Assembly: GCA_003260075.1 (NCBI GenBank) | Contig: QLIY01000642.1 | Span: 20,052 to 84,051 of the forward strand | Source of the DNA: Phallusia mammillata | Taxonomy: Eukaryota > Chordata > Ascidiacea > Phlebobranchia > Ascidiidae | Direction: 5' to 3' | DNA: 64,000 bases | Notes under the pieces: generated by a model | What the model was told of the DNA's origin: nothing | The model's database searches: none | The model's input: the letters and a program-made list of their open reading frames with translations, nothing else | Position numbers and translations under genes: made by a program | Shown: positions 60,001 to 64,000 of the stretch, in pieces | How positions within the stretch are numbered: the first letter of the stretch is position 1 | Layout of the letters: each line of letters starts with the position of its first letter

Positions 60001-62183
60001 TGATTACCCTGGTTTAACTAATGGAACTAACTTCATCATGGTTATCTCGTAAAATGCATTATGTATAACTTGCATGTTTGGGGGACCCATGAGTTTCTGT
60101 TTGCAGAAACAAAAAAGTTATAAAAAACGTTGGCTATTATGGGATCTAATATACAATAAGTGTACAGAATACGTATATTTTGAAATAAGCCATAGTGTAT
60201 GTGCAATGGCAAAATGTGCTAAGCCACCCTTCTAGTCATTTCTATTACTTTACTCTAGGCCTGTTTTTTTTTAATTTATTGTTTTATCTCAAACATCTAT
60301 GATTGTAAAGAAGGGAGAACAACCTTATCGGTATTGCTGTCCGCATCATAGTTGATTAATTCGGTATTGGCGGCCACTGTATCTACTGAAACCGAATAAA
60401 GAGTCCGGCAGCTAGACGGCTAACACCATAAAGCACTTTTTTACATTTAAAACGTTATATCTCCAAAATGCTCACGGTTAGGGAGGCCTGGGTAAGGTAT
60501 TAACAATAAAAATACAATAAAACTAACCCAAAAATTTAGTTACTAATGTAAAAATTTTAAAAACTGATTTCCCAACCCAACCCCTCTTCAGCCGCTAAAT
60601 AAAGAGTTTAGCTCTTTACGCCCCCTTGTGAAAGTGAATCTCCCATAAGGTATGGTGTTAATAGCTCTACCCAGCTAGACGGGTTTCTATAATTGGCGTT
60701 TATTATTTTAAAGAAATGTTTCTAGACCAAAAAAAACCCTTTTATGTAAGCAATATATTTAGCAAACGGGTACAGCCTACAGTTTAAGTTATACAGACGA
60801 ATCCGCTTAATCGCAGACCGGTTCATCGCATAATCCGTTTAATTGCATCACAACTAAAAATCCCAAACCATTGCCCATCGTTTGTTAAGAAAATGGTCCG
60901 GGTAATCGCATACCGATCTATCGCATAAACCGGATAATCACATCGATTTTCAATGAAAAAGCGATTAACCGAATGGATGATCTCTATGTAACAGTCGCAC
61001 AAACGAGTTTTTCAAATGGAAAACGACGATATGATAGTTGAATCAATCGATCTGCGCGCAACCTTATCTGGCGATCCTTTTCAATACTGTGCACGTCAAA
61101 TTGCCTGTTCTGAAGTAACAGTTAAAAATTCAAACTGACTTTTGTTGGACTGTCAATGAATGTAGACTGTAGAGGAAGACCAACCTAGTAAAAGCATCAC
61201 GCCAATAAATGATAAGACCAACCTTGATAACTATAACAACGCAAGATAACTATTGCACTAATCCTCTAATCACGGAATAGCTGCGCAACGTTCGAACAAC
61301 TAAGTGTAGCTGCTTTTGAATAAATTACATACAAACTCGTTTTAAACTAGAAATCGAAATAGGGGGGGGGGGGGTGTATATTAAGCGAGAGGCCTAGCAC
61401 TTTTATAAAGGAAACTTCCCAAAGCAAAATAACGTTATTAACGTCATAGACCGTCGTTAAAGGAATTATCGAAATTAAAATGTTGCGCGTCACTACTGTT
61501 TCTTCAACACACTTAGGCGATTGCACAATTGCCACTACAGCCAGACCGCATGACATCACGTTTTGACCTTTTCTAGTTTTGAGTACTTCTTTCTATTTTC
61601 CGCAACAAAAGAGAGAAAATACTGCTCCTTAAGCCATAGTTGAGCGTCATTGCAACATTGTTTTAGCTGGGGAAGTGAGAATGAGCACTTTGTTAACGGC
61701 GTGTACTGTTTACGTAGCAACCGGATTATCGCATAATGCGGTTAATCGCATGCAATGTCCTTGGCAAATCGATGATGCTATTAACCGGATTCGTCTGTAT
61801 TCTATTCTTCGTCGAATGGTACGTCGCCCCTGACCTATGTACAGACATAAAAATACACCTAAGTGACTTCAAAAGTTTGTATCCGAGACAACAGATGACC
61901 GAACAGTTATACTTTGTGTTCAGGTTCAAGTAAATTAAGCGCCAAGTAAAAAATTTCTACTTACAATGACGTGATCATACAAACGTTATACATTTCTAGA
62001 CGAATTTGACTGGTCAAGAAAAAAAGGAACAACGGGTTCAGCAAATACGGGACCACAGCAGGATCACACAAGTGGAAATGGTTACTACATGTACATTGAA
62101 ACATCAGCACCAAGATTGCCCGAAGAAAGAGCGATTCTATTGTCACCATGGTTACCACCAATGTCGGAAAAATCATGCTTTAG
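22918..62183 (+). CDS. Giant multi-MAM protein with AbfB and PAN-like modules (3' partial)
   Basis: About 70 exons encode a signal peptide and at least 21 MAM domains, more than 3,500 residues, still open at the window end. MAM domains are about 160-residue adhesion modules found in meprins, zonadhesin, MDGA and MALRD1. Nearly every unit here shows CDFE, a W/DHT.G segment, GYYM-like YxEASSP, C..FWYHMYG..MG.L, GNQG..W and the closing DIAIDD...C. Module boundaries are phase 1 or phase 0, and most units span three to five exons. Unlike MALRD1, no LDL-receptor class A domain is visible. An AbfB beta-trefoil follows MAM2, and PAN/apple-like modules lie inside MAM3 and after MAM12. No transmembrane segment is seen yet. 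A secreted or surface adhesive role is inferred from domain content only. Confidence 0.88.
23054..25939 (+). CDS. MAM domain 1
   Basis: Exons 23054-23194, 25384-25524 and 25715-25939, all phase 1. Marks: [65 protein letters not shown] and the closing DPCG. The 2.2-kb first intron carries a minisatellite and a hAT element. Confidence 0.9.
23370..23525. repeat. Minisatellite, about 30-bp unit
   Basis: About five imperfect copies of a unit based on AAACCCGATCTGTAAATTAT with a T-rich tail, in intron 1 of the multi-MAM gene. Confidence 0.8.
24041..24574. mobile_element. hAT-type element in MAM gene intron 1
   Basis: Termini CAGTGGTTCCCAACC and GGTTGGGAACCACTG are perfect inverses; the 8-bp duplication ctctaaag is on both sides. 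The 534-bp interior has GGACCGGC motifs near both ends and no transposase. Confidence 0.94.
26174..28388 (+). CDS. MAM domain 2
   Basis: Exons 26174-26302, 26444-26555, 27657-27816 and 28304-28388. Marks: [39 protein letters not shown] split by an intron after the Trp codon start, [10 protein letters not shown], and [10 protein letters not shown]. The intron 26556-27656 contains a hAT element with a 75-base G run. Confidence 0.88.
27130..27611. mobile_element. hAT-type element in MAM2 intron, containing a G run
   Basis: Termini CAGTGGTTCTCAAACTT and AAGTTTAAGAACCGCTG are near-perfect inverses; gttcaacg flanks both sides. A 75-base G run (27520-27594) lies just inside the right end and probably replaces a short stretch of element sequence. 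Confidence 0.9.
27520..27594. repeat. 75-base G run inside a hAT element
   Basis: Pure G close to the right terminal repeat. Confidence 0.9.
28536..29276 (+). CDS. AbfB-type (CBM42-like) beta-trefoil domain
   Basis: Exons 28536-28843 and 29144-29276 encode about 147 residues that do not resemble MAM. They show [19 protein letters not shown], then [35 protein letters not shown] and QDASFQL. This repeated FES-x-P-YxRH and D-A-T/S-F pattern is that of the alpha-L-arabinofuranosidase B C-terminal domain (Pfam AbfB, CAZy CBM42), a three-lobed fold whose His and Asp residues bind arabinofuranose side chains. Lobes 2 and 3 keep RH; lobe 1 has NLPTHAFDL instead, so it may be altered. It is bounded by phase-1 introns, so it is a shuffled module. 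Recognition is by motif memory; ligand is unknown. Confidence 0.75.
29411..32600 (+). CDS. MAM domain 3, split by an inserted cysteine-rich module
   Basis: The N-terminal strand block is exon 29411-29554 ([21 protein letters not shown]). After the inserted module, MAM resumes within exon 31702-31859 at [20 protein letters not shown] and continues in 32164-32309 ([18 protein letters not shown]) and 32484-32600 ([14 protein letters not shown]). Phases are consistent. The large intron 29781-31469 holds a repeat element and two long G runs. Confidence 0.82.
29684..31771 (+). CDS. PAN/apple-like cysteine module inserted in MAM3
   Basis: Exons 29684-29780, 31470-31592 and the first part of 31702-31859 encode about 95 residues with six to eight Cys: [36 protein letters not shown] and FRIDCTQ. 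The spacing C...C...C.A followed by SG.CYG and a final Cys matches the module at 46949-47481 in the same protein and looks like a PAN/apple-type fold. Its C-terminal boundary has no intron: the same exon runs straight on into MAM sequence. The fold assignment is tentative. Confidence 0.55.
30488..30553. repeat. 66-base G run in interspersed repeat copy 1
   Basis: Pure G following CCCCAAAA; the corresponding place in copy 2 (about 58031) reads CCCCCAAAATG without a run. Confidence 0.9.
31150..31238. repeat. 89-base G run in interspersed repeat copy 1
   Basis: Pure G; copy 2 has about 80 bases of ordinary AT-rich sequence at the matching place (after AAAAATGT, about 58945). Confidence 0.9.
32692..33787 (+). 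CDS. MAM domain 4
   Basis: Exons 32692-32871, 33081-33219 and 33615-33787. Marks: [70 protein letters not shown] and [14 protein letters not shown]. It enters and leaves in phase 0, unlike MAM1-3. Confidence 0.9.
33960..34980 (+). CDS. MAM domain 5
   Basis: Exons 33960-34101, 34352-34529, 34613-34734 and the start of 34925-35129. Marks: [48 protein letters not shown] and [14 protein letters not shown]. The Tyr-Ile-Thr variant replaces the usual YHMYG. Confidence 0.88.
34981..35828 (+). CDS. Pro/Thr linker and MAM domain 6
   Basis: The exon 34925-35129 continues with a linker ([20 protein letters not shown]) and then [12 protein letters not shown]. Further exons are 35187-35296 ([20 protein letters not shown]), 35383-35609 ([29 protein letters not shown]) and 35741-35828 ([14 protein letters not shown]). 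The linker is a likely O-glycosylated hinge. Confidence 0.88.
35907..36896 (+). CDS. MAM domain 7
   Basis: Exons 35907-36062, 36334-36491 and 36701-36896. Marks: [74 protein letters not shown] and [14 protein letters not shown]. Confidence 0.9.
36979..37770 (+). CDS. MAM domain 8 and Pro-rich linker
   Basis: Exons 36979-37107, 37235-37389, 37492-37584 and 37650-37770. Marks: [62 protein letters not shown] and [14 protein letters not shown]. The domain is followed by a [13 protein letters not shown] linker. The FWFNIQQ motif is an unusual form of FWYHMYG. Confidence 0.87.
37924..39185 (+). CDS. MAM domain 9
   Basis: Exons 37924-38145, 38689-38864 and the start of 39099-39342. Marks: [68 protein letters not shown] and [14 protein letters not shown]. 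Unusually, the first two MAM segments share one exon. The 543-bp intron 38146-38688 shows nothing recognisable. Confidence 0.87.
39200..43237 (+). CDS. MAM domain 10 (hosts the antisense 7TM gene in its intron)
   Basis: The second part of exon 39099-39342 gives [12 protein letters not shown] and [14 protein letters not shown]. After a 3.1-kb intron come exon 42435-42641 ([37 protein letters not shown]) and exon 43084-43310 ([25 protein letters not shown]). Phases are 1 at each junction. Confidence 0.87.
39343..40601. other. Intron sequence, no gene recognised
   Basis: This part of the MAM10 intron, downstream of the 7TM gene, is AT-rich with no convincing exon, tRNA or paired terminal repeats. 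Short open frames here lack domain features. Confidence 0.4.
40602..40607 (-). terminator. candidate polyadenylation signal of the 7TM gene
   Basis: AATAAA on the minus strand about 165 bases past the stop codon of the antisense 7TM gene. This supports it being a transcribed gene and not a chance frame. Confidence 0.5.
40771..41859 (-). CDS. Intronless seven-transmembrane orphan receptor-like protein
   Basis: A single 362-codon open frame, antisense inside the 3.1-kb intron of MAM domain 10. Seven hydrophobic segments lie at about residues 68-88, 102-121, 132-153, 170-191, 211-234, 268-290 and 297-318. The N terminus has NCS and NNS sequons. Cys131 before TM3 and Cys199 in the TM4-TM5 loop could form the usual class A receptor disulfide, and SRQR at the TM3 end could stand in for DRY. 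The short third loop and the basic C terminus fit a rhodopsin-like receptor, but no NPxxY or CWxP is evident, so subfamily is unknown and a non-GPCR multipass protein is possible. AATAAA on its strand is at 40602-40607. The start ATG at 41859 is the first; the Met at residue 26 is an alternative. Confidence 0.75.
   Translation of the reverse strand: MTPIRENTGPDHQTCGVKAVKREKNMGFCSRPENEQERIITNCSLHGINNSMCDLLQEKKLCVESSTGSAITLLVLNVYMQTLVAVYEIRNWSRVEASPINRIYIAGVFFSFVFTTITCVNLNRFPPALGCEAYGAIMKFCFTTSTLCVHTVLWSRQRGFYNDPLLKDSQTRSVKYISRMVIVGIYVNIIGTVVLFHFCICLPDVAGHCVVVFKDNALHQYILPTSVTFLVVSLAFKVELLILTVRPILHGEKIATQQCCMNFISSTEKDIKRLVARLAISMFVCIMSSVMISVCMALSAGGLICFSWEVISSVDLLFANLATICSFANGLERLCPVLVLRSKNRVGNRSHASKTTRMTLST
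43238..45000 (+). CDS. MAM domain 11
   Basis: Exon 43084-43310 continues with [13 protein letters not shown]; then 44000-44150 ([28 protein letters not shown]), 44379-44548 ([29 protein letters not shown]) and the start of 44913-45219 ([15 protein letters not shown]). The intron 43311-43999 carries a hAT element. Confidence 0.86.
43425..43848. mobile_element. hAT-type element in MAM11 intron
   Basis: Left end CAGTGATTCCTAACCTTTC and right end TGTTTGGAAACCACTG are inverse-related; ctttagca flanks both sides as a perfect 8-bp duplication. No coding potential. Confidence 0.9.
45001..46855 (+). CDS. Pro-rich linker and MAM domain 12
   Basis: Exon 44913-45219 continues with the linker [16 protein letters not shown] and [14 protein letters not shown]; then 45508-45740 ([40 protein letters not shown]) and 46720-46855 ([14 protein letters not shown]). 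The 979-bp intron 45741-46719 hosts two antisense tRNA-Asn genes. Confidence 0.86.
45836..45909 (-). tRNA. tRNA-Asn (GTT)
   Basis: Seventy-four bases fold as a canonical cloverleaf: acceptor GTTTCTG pairs with CAGAGAC (one G-U), A box TGGCGCAATCGG, anticodon loop CTGTTAA giving GTT, and B box GGTTCAAGCC. The anticodon stem has one wobble pair. A TTTT stop lies about 20 bases downstream (45813-45816 on the complement). It sits antisense in the intron between MAM12 exons. Confidence 0.93.
46067..46140 (-). tRNA. tRNA-Asn (GTT), second copy
   Basis: Acceptor GTCTCTG pairs with CAGGGAC, anticodon loop CTGTTAA gives GTT, B box GGTTCGAGCC, and TTTT follows 3 bases downstream. It closely matches the vertebrate tRNA-Asn consensus and differs from the neighbour copy at a few positions, about 160 bases away in the same orientation. 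Confidence 0.95.
46949..47481 (+). CDS. PAN/apple-like cysteine module 2
   Basis: Exons 46949-47129 and 47375-47481 encode about 96 residues: [43 protein letters not shown] and a final VPCKG. The Cys order and the SG.CYG motif match the module embedded in MAM3. Spacing of C-x3-C-x5-C-x-A/AW is what PAN/apple-like or WSC-like domains show; I favour PAN-like. It stands between MAM12 and MAM13 with phase-1 borders. Confidence 0.6.
47545..48405 (+). CDS. MAM domain 13
   Basis: Exons 47545-47703, 47941-48212 and the start of 48315-48546. Marks: [73 protein letters not shown] and [14 protein letters not shown]. The metal-site-like IDD is changed to VDN. Confidence 0.88.
48406..49541 (+). CDS. MAM domain 14 and Pro-rich linker
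   Basis: Exon 48315-48546 continues ([23 protein letters not shown]); then 48756-48919 ([38 protein letters not shown]), 49017-49127 ([12 protein letters not shown]) and 49382-49541 ([14 protein letters not shown], then [20 protein letters not shown]). The linker resembles those before MAM6 and MAM12. Confidence 0.88.
49692..50885 (+). CDS. MAM domain 15
   Basis: Exons 49692-49835, 50038-50159, 50362-50539 and the start of 50839-51091. Marks: [58 protein letters not shown] and [14 protein letters not shown]. The DHT.G segment is altered to RVDVTTGTG. Confidence 0.86.
50886..52308 (+). CDS. MAM domain 16
   Basis: Exon 50839-51091 continues ([30 protein letters not shown]); then 51535-51736 ([31 protein letters not shown]) and the start of 52209-52449 ([15 protein letters not shown]). 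Introns 51092-51534 and 51737-52208 hold nothing I recognise. Confidence 0.85.
52309..53535 (+). CDS. MAM domain 17
   Basis: Exon 52209-52449 continues ([24 protein letters not shown]); then 52903-53034 ([34 protein letters not shown]), 53166-53299 ([22 protein letters not shown]) and the start of 53455-53676 ([14 protein letters not shown]). The intron 52450-52902 shows nothing recognisable. Confidence 0.87.
53536..54684 (+). CDS. Thr/Pro linker and MAM domain 18
   Basis: Exon 53455-53676 continues through a linker ([15 protein letters not shown]) to [14 protein letters not shown]; then 53863-54059 ([19 protein letters not shown]), 54245-54392 ([15 protein letters not shown]) and the start of 54593-54779 ([14 protein letters not shown]). 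An intron splits the Trp codon of FWYHMYG, as in MAM2. Confidence 0.87.
54685..55725 (+). CDS. MAM domain 19
   Basis: Exon 54593-54779 continues ([14 protein letters not shown]); then 55147-55460, one long exon covering [50 protein letters not shown] and [12 protein letters not shown], then 55603-55743 ([14 protein letters not shown]). This is among the closest to the family consensus. Confidence 0.9.
55726..57560 (+). CDS. MAM domain 20, broken by a 45-base G run
   Basis: Exon 55603-55743 ends with GGCTFEK; 56742-56861 gives [11 protein letters not shown] and [11 protein letters not shown]; 56990-57269 gives [15 protein letters not shown], then a G run (57035-57079), then [18 protein letters not shown] and [12 protein letters not shown]; 57440-57650 gives [15 protein letters not shown]. 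The exon 56990-57269 is 280 bases between two phase-0 junctions, so the frame is broken by the run, where other units have a short GDxAR motif. Confidence 0.8.
55978..56508. mobile_element. hAT-type element in MAM20 intron
   Basis: Left end CAGTGGTTTTTAACC, right end GGTTAAGAACCACTG; flanks ggatagaa and ggataaaa match at 7 of 8. Subterminal GGGGTTCG(A/G) motifs recur at each side. No transposase frame. Confidence 0.87.
57035..57079. repeat. 45-base G run inside MAM20 exon
   Basis: Pure G where other MAM units encode a short GDxAR stretch; breaks the frame. Confidence 0.9.
57561..62183 (+). CDS. MAM domain 21, partial
   Basis: Exon 57440-57650 continues to [14 protein letters not shown], and exon 62000-62183 resumes with [48 protein letters not shown] and SEKSCF, ending at a GTAAAT donor in phase 2. 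The rest of the domain is beyond the window. The intervening 4.3-kb intron is filled with repeats. Confidence 0.85.
57705..60235 (+). repeat. Interspersed repeat, copy 2, with internal tandem units
   Basis: Begins near TCATGGGTCC and ends TGCTAAGCCACCCTTCTAGT. Positions about 58310-58830 carry about five units of 97-130 bases, each with CCACTAGCCCCCCAAAATGG. It hosts a hAT element (59281-59990). The match to copy 1 is clear to the eye over most of its length. Confidence 0.7.
59281..59990. mobile_element. hAT-type element nested in an interspersed repeat
   Basis: Left end CAGTGGTGGCCAAACTA, right end TAAGTTTGGCCACCCCTG; tcatagag flanks both sides. It lies inside the 57705-60235 repeat. Three short G runs (59418-59429, 59627-59637, 59714-59723) sit between duplicated pieces, so its 710-bp length is unreliable; parts of the host repeat are copied inside it. 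Confidence 0.85.
60794..61797. mobile_element. pogo/Tigger-like non-autonomous element
   Basis: Left end CAGACGAATCCGCTTAATCG and right end inverse of CAGACGAATCCGGTTAAT, flanked by TA on each side. Subterminal copies of (G)GATTATCGCATAA-type motifs occur at both ends. CAG termini with a TA duplication fit the pogo/Tigger branch of Tc1/mariner. No transposase frame remains. Confidence 0.82.
61362..61374. repeat. 13-base G run in pogo-like element
   Basis: Short pure G run; no duplicated flanks seen. Confidence 0.7.
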
Positions 62184-62370
62184 GTAAATTAAAGATTTAC
62201 GGTACATCCGCGTTTTCGGAAAAAAACGCAAATGACAGTGAAAAAAAGCTAAACCGCTGATGGCCGCACGGATTAAAACTAACACTCATCGTCTTATTCT
62301 TTAACCACTCGACCACGACAACTGTTGTGAAGTTGCTTTCGCCCAGTTCTGAAATTAAAATTATATTCTT

Positions 62371-62422
62371 AACCAACAGATTTCTAGTCTGTCGCCTTAC
62401 TTTACCACTCGGCCACGACAAC
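62371..62422 (-). pseudogene. tRNA-Ser fragment (5' half) at array margin
   Basis: Keeps the acceptor 5' strand, D arm and anticodon arm of the array unit but lacks the variable arm, T arm and 3' acceptor strand, which are replaced by unrelated bases. It cannot fold as a tRNA. Confidence 0.8.
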
Positions 62423-62494
62423 GGTTGTGAAGTTGCTTTCGCCCAGCTTTGAAATTAAAATTATATTCTTAGCACATGTTACAAAACAATTCAG

Positions 62495-62580
62495 CGTTGT
62501 CGGCAGGATTCGAACTTGCGCGGGCAGAGCCCAACAGCTTTCTAGTCTGTCGCCTTACTTTACCACTCGGCCACGACAAC
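62495..62580 (-). tRNA. tRNA-Ser (AGA)-like, array copy 1
   Basis: Acceptor GTTGTCG pairs with CGACAAC, A box TGGCCGAGTGG, anticodon loop CTAGAAA (AGA), a GGGC/GCCC variable arm, B box GTTCGAATCC, and TTTT about 9 bases downstream. It resembles the vertebrate tRNA-Ser(AGA) but has a D loop four bases longer, an A-G mismatch at the top of the anticodon stem and an A-C mismatch in the T stem. It may be functional, edited or a pseudogene. Confidence 0.75.
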
Positions 62581-62652
62581 GGTTGTGAAGTTGCTTTCGC
62601 CCAGCTTTGAAATTAAAATTATATTCTTAGCACATGTTACAAAACAATTCAG

Positions 62653-62738
62653 CGTTGTCGGCAGGATTCGAACTTGCGCGGGCAGAGCCCAACAGCTTTC
62701 TAGTCTGTCGCCTTACTTTACCACTCGGCCACGACAAC
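62653..62738 (-). tRNA. tRNA-Ser (AGA)-like, array copy 2
   Basis: Same sequence as copy 1, 158 bases on, with the same three departures from the consensus cloverleaf. Confidence 0.75.
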
Positions 62739-62810
62739 GGTTGTGAAGTTGCTTTCGCCCAGCTTTGAAATTAAAATTATATTCTTAGCACATGTTACAA
62801 AACAATTCAG

Positions 62811-62896
62811 CGTTGTCGGCAGGATTCGAACTTGCGCGGGCAGAGCCCAACAGCTTTCTAGTCTGTCGCCTTACTTTACCACTCGGCCACGACAAC
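62811..62896 (-). tRNA. tRNA-Ser (AGA)-like, array copy 3
   Basis: Identical in my reading to copy 2. Confidence 0.75.
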
Positions 62897-62968
62897 GGTT
62901 GTGAAGTTGCTTTCGCCCAGCTTTGAAATTAAAATTATATTCTTAGCACATGTTACAAAACAATTCAG

Positions 62969-63054
62969 CGTTGTCGGCAGGATTCGAACTTGCGCGGGCA
63001 GAGCCCAACAGCTTTCTAGTCTGTCGCCTTACTTTACCACTCGGCCACGACAAC
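62969..63054 (-). tRNA. tRNA-Ser (AGA)-like, array copy 4
   Basis: Identical in my reading to copy 2. Confidence 0.75.
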
Positions 63055-63126
63055 GGTTGTGAAGTTGCTTTCGCCCAGCTTTGAAATTAAAATTATATTC
63101 TTAGCACATGTTACAAAACAATTCAG

Positions 63127-63212
63127 CGTTGTCGGCAGGATTCGAACTTGCGCGGGCAGAGCCCAACAGCTTTCTAGTCTGTCGCCTTACTTTACCACTC
63201 GGCCACGACAAC
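63127..63212 (-). tRNA. tRNA-Ser (AGA)-like, array copy 5
   Basis: Identical in my reading to copy 2. Confidence 0.75.
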
Positions 63213-63284
63213 GGTTGTGAAGTTGCTTTCGCCCAGCTTTGAAATTAAAATTATATTCTTAGCACATGTTACAAAACAATTCAG

Positions 63285-63370
63285 CGTTGTCGGCAGGATT
63301 CGAACTTGCGCGGGCAGAGCCCAACAGCTTTCTAGTCTGTCGCCTTACTTTACCACTCGGCCACGACAAC
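63285..63370 (-). tRNA. tRNA-Ser (AGA)-like, array copy 6
   Basis: Identical in my reading to copy 2. Confidence 0.75.
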
Positions 63371-63442
63371 GGTTGTGAAGTTGCTTTCGCCCAGCTTTGA
63401 AATTAAAATTATATTCTTAGCACATGTTACAAAACAATTCAG

Positions 63443-63528
63443 CGTTGTCGGCAGGATTCGAACTTGCGCGGGCAGAGCCCAACAGCTTTCTAGTCTGTCG
63501 CCTTACTTTACCACTCGGCCACGACAAC
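63443..63528 (-). tRNA. tRNA-Ser (AGA)-like, array copy 7
   Basis: Identical in my reading to copy 2. Confidence 0.75.
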
Positions 63529-63600
63529 GGTTGTGAAGTTGCTTTCGCCCAGCTTTGAAATTAAAATTATATTCTTAGCACATGTTACAAAACAATTCAG

Positions 63601-63686
63601 CGTTGTCGGCAGGATTCGAACTTGCGCGGGCAGAGCCCAACAGCTTTCTAGTCTGTCGCCTTACTTTACCACTCGGCCACGACAAC
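63601..63686 (-). tRNA. tRNA-Ser (AGA)-like, array copy 8
   Basis: Identical in my reading to copy 2. Confidence 0.75.
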
Positions 63687-63758
63687 GGTTGTGAAGTTGC
63701 TTTCGCCCAGCTTTGAAATTAAAATTATATTCTTAGCACATGTTACAAAACAATTCAG

Positions 63759-63844
63759 CGTTGTCGGCAGGATTCGAACTTGCGCGGGCAGAGCCCAACA
63801 GCTTTCTAGTCTGTCGCCTTACTTTACCACTCGGCCACGACAAC
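63759..63844 (-). tRNA. tRNA-Ser (AGA)-like, array copy 9
   Basis: Identical in my reading to copy 2. Confidence 0.75.
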
Positions 63845-63916
63845 GGTTGTGAAGTTGCTTTCGCCCAGCTTTGAAATTAAAATTATATTCTTAGCACATG
63901 TTACAAAACAATTCAG

Positions 63917-64000
63917 CGTTGTCGGCAGGATTCGAACTTGCGCGGGCAGAGCCCAACAGCTTTCTAGTCTGTCGCCTTACTTTACCACTCGGCCACGACA
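63917..64000 (-). tRNA. tRNA-Ser (AGA)-like, array copy 10, cut by window edge
   Basis: By periodicity the 5' end should fall at 64002; the last two bases are outside the window. Otherwise it matches copy 2. Confidence 0.72.

Larger units (their letters stand above)
62304..64000 (-). repeat. 158-bp tandem array with a tRNA-Ser-like sequence in each unit
   Basis: From 62423 the unit repeats every 158 bases with essentially no divergence, nine full tRNA-like copies and a tenth cut by the window edge. Each unit is an 86-base tRNA-Ser-like sequence plus a 72-base AT-rich spacer. The left edge contains two eroded partial units (about 62304-62370 and 62371-62422, the latter keeping only the tRNA 5' half), as expected at the margin of a satellite. 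The array begins about 120 bases after the last MAM exon, so it is probably intronic to that gene. Confidence 0.93.

Noticed and set aside
62304-64000. Possible CRISPR array from the regular repeats
   Set aside because: Eukaryotic context, 158-bp units identical through both repeat and spacer, and a tRNA in each unit; it is a tandem satellite.

Overview
The window is animal nuclear DNA. It is AT-rich, genes are split into many small GT-AG exons separated by introns mostly of 100-1000 bp, and both large genes encode typical metazoan ectodomain proteins. Short introns, heavy allelic polymorphism between duplicated stretches and many short hAT-type elements fit an ascidian tunicate such as a Ciona-like species; that placement is inference, not a database match.

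Layout. Positions 1-2150 are upstream DNA holding a hAT element nested inside another and a 98-base C tract. Positions 2151-20895 (+) carry a complete but assembly-damaged CSPG4/NG2-like proteoglycan gene: signal peptide, two laminin G domains, fifteen CSPG repeats, one transmembrane helix and a cytoplasmic tail ending in QYWV. Positions 20896-22917 are 3' UTR and intergenic. From 22918 to beyond the right edge (+) runs a giant secreted or surface protein with at least 21 MAM domains, an AbfB-type (CBM42) beta-trefoil, two PAN/apple-like cysteine modules (one embedded inside a MAM domain) and Pro/Thr-rich linkers. Its last exon in the window is 62000-62183 and its 3' end is not seen. I traced exons by splice sites and checked that reading phase is kept across nearly every junction; the exceptions coincide with homopolymer runs.

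Inside introns of the MAM gene, all antisense, lie an intronless seven-transmembrane receptor-like gene (40771-41859), two tRNA-Asn(GTT) genes, and a 158-bp tandem array whose every unit contains a tRNA-Ser(AGA)-like sequence, running off the window end.

Mobile DNA: eight hAT-type non-autonomous elements with 8-bp target duplications, one pogo/Tigger-like element with TA duplication, and two copies plus a fragment of an unclassified (possibly Helitron-like) repeat. About 27 pure C or G runs of 10-98 bases occur. Many join a sequence to a slightly diverged copy of itself, and the three long runs inside exons break the reading frame. I read these as assembly junctions, not biology; they make 5.5-14 kb unreliable in order and copy number.
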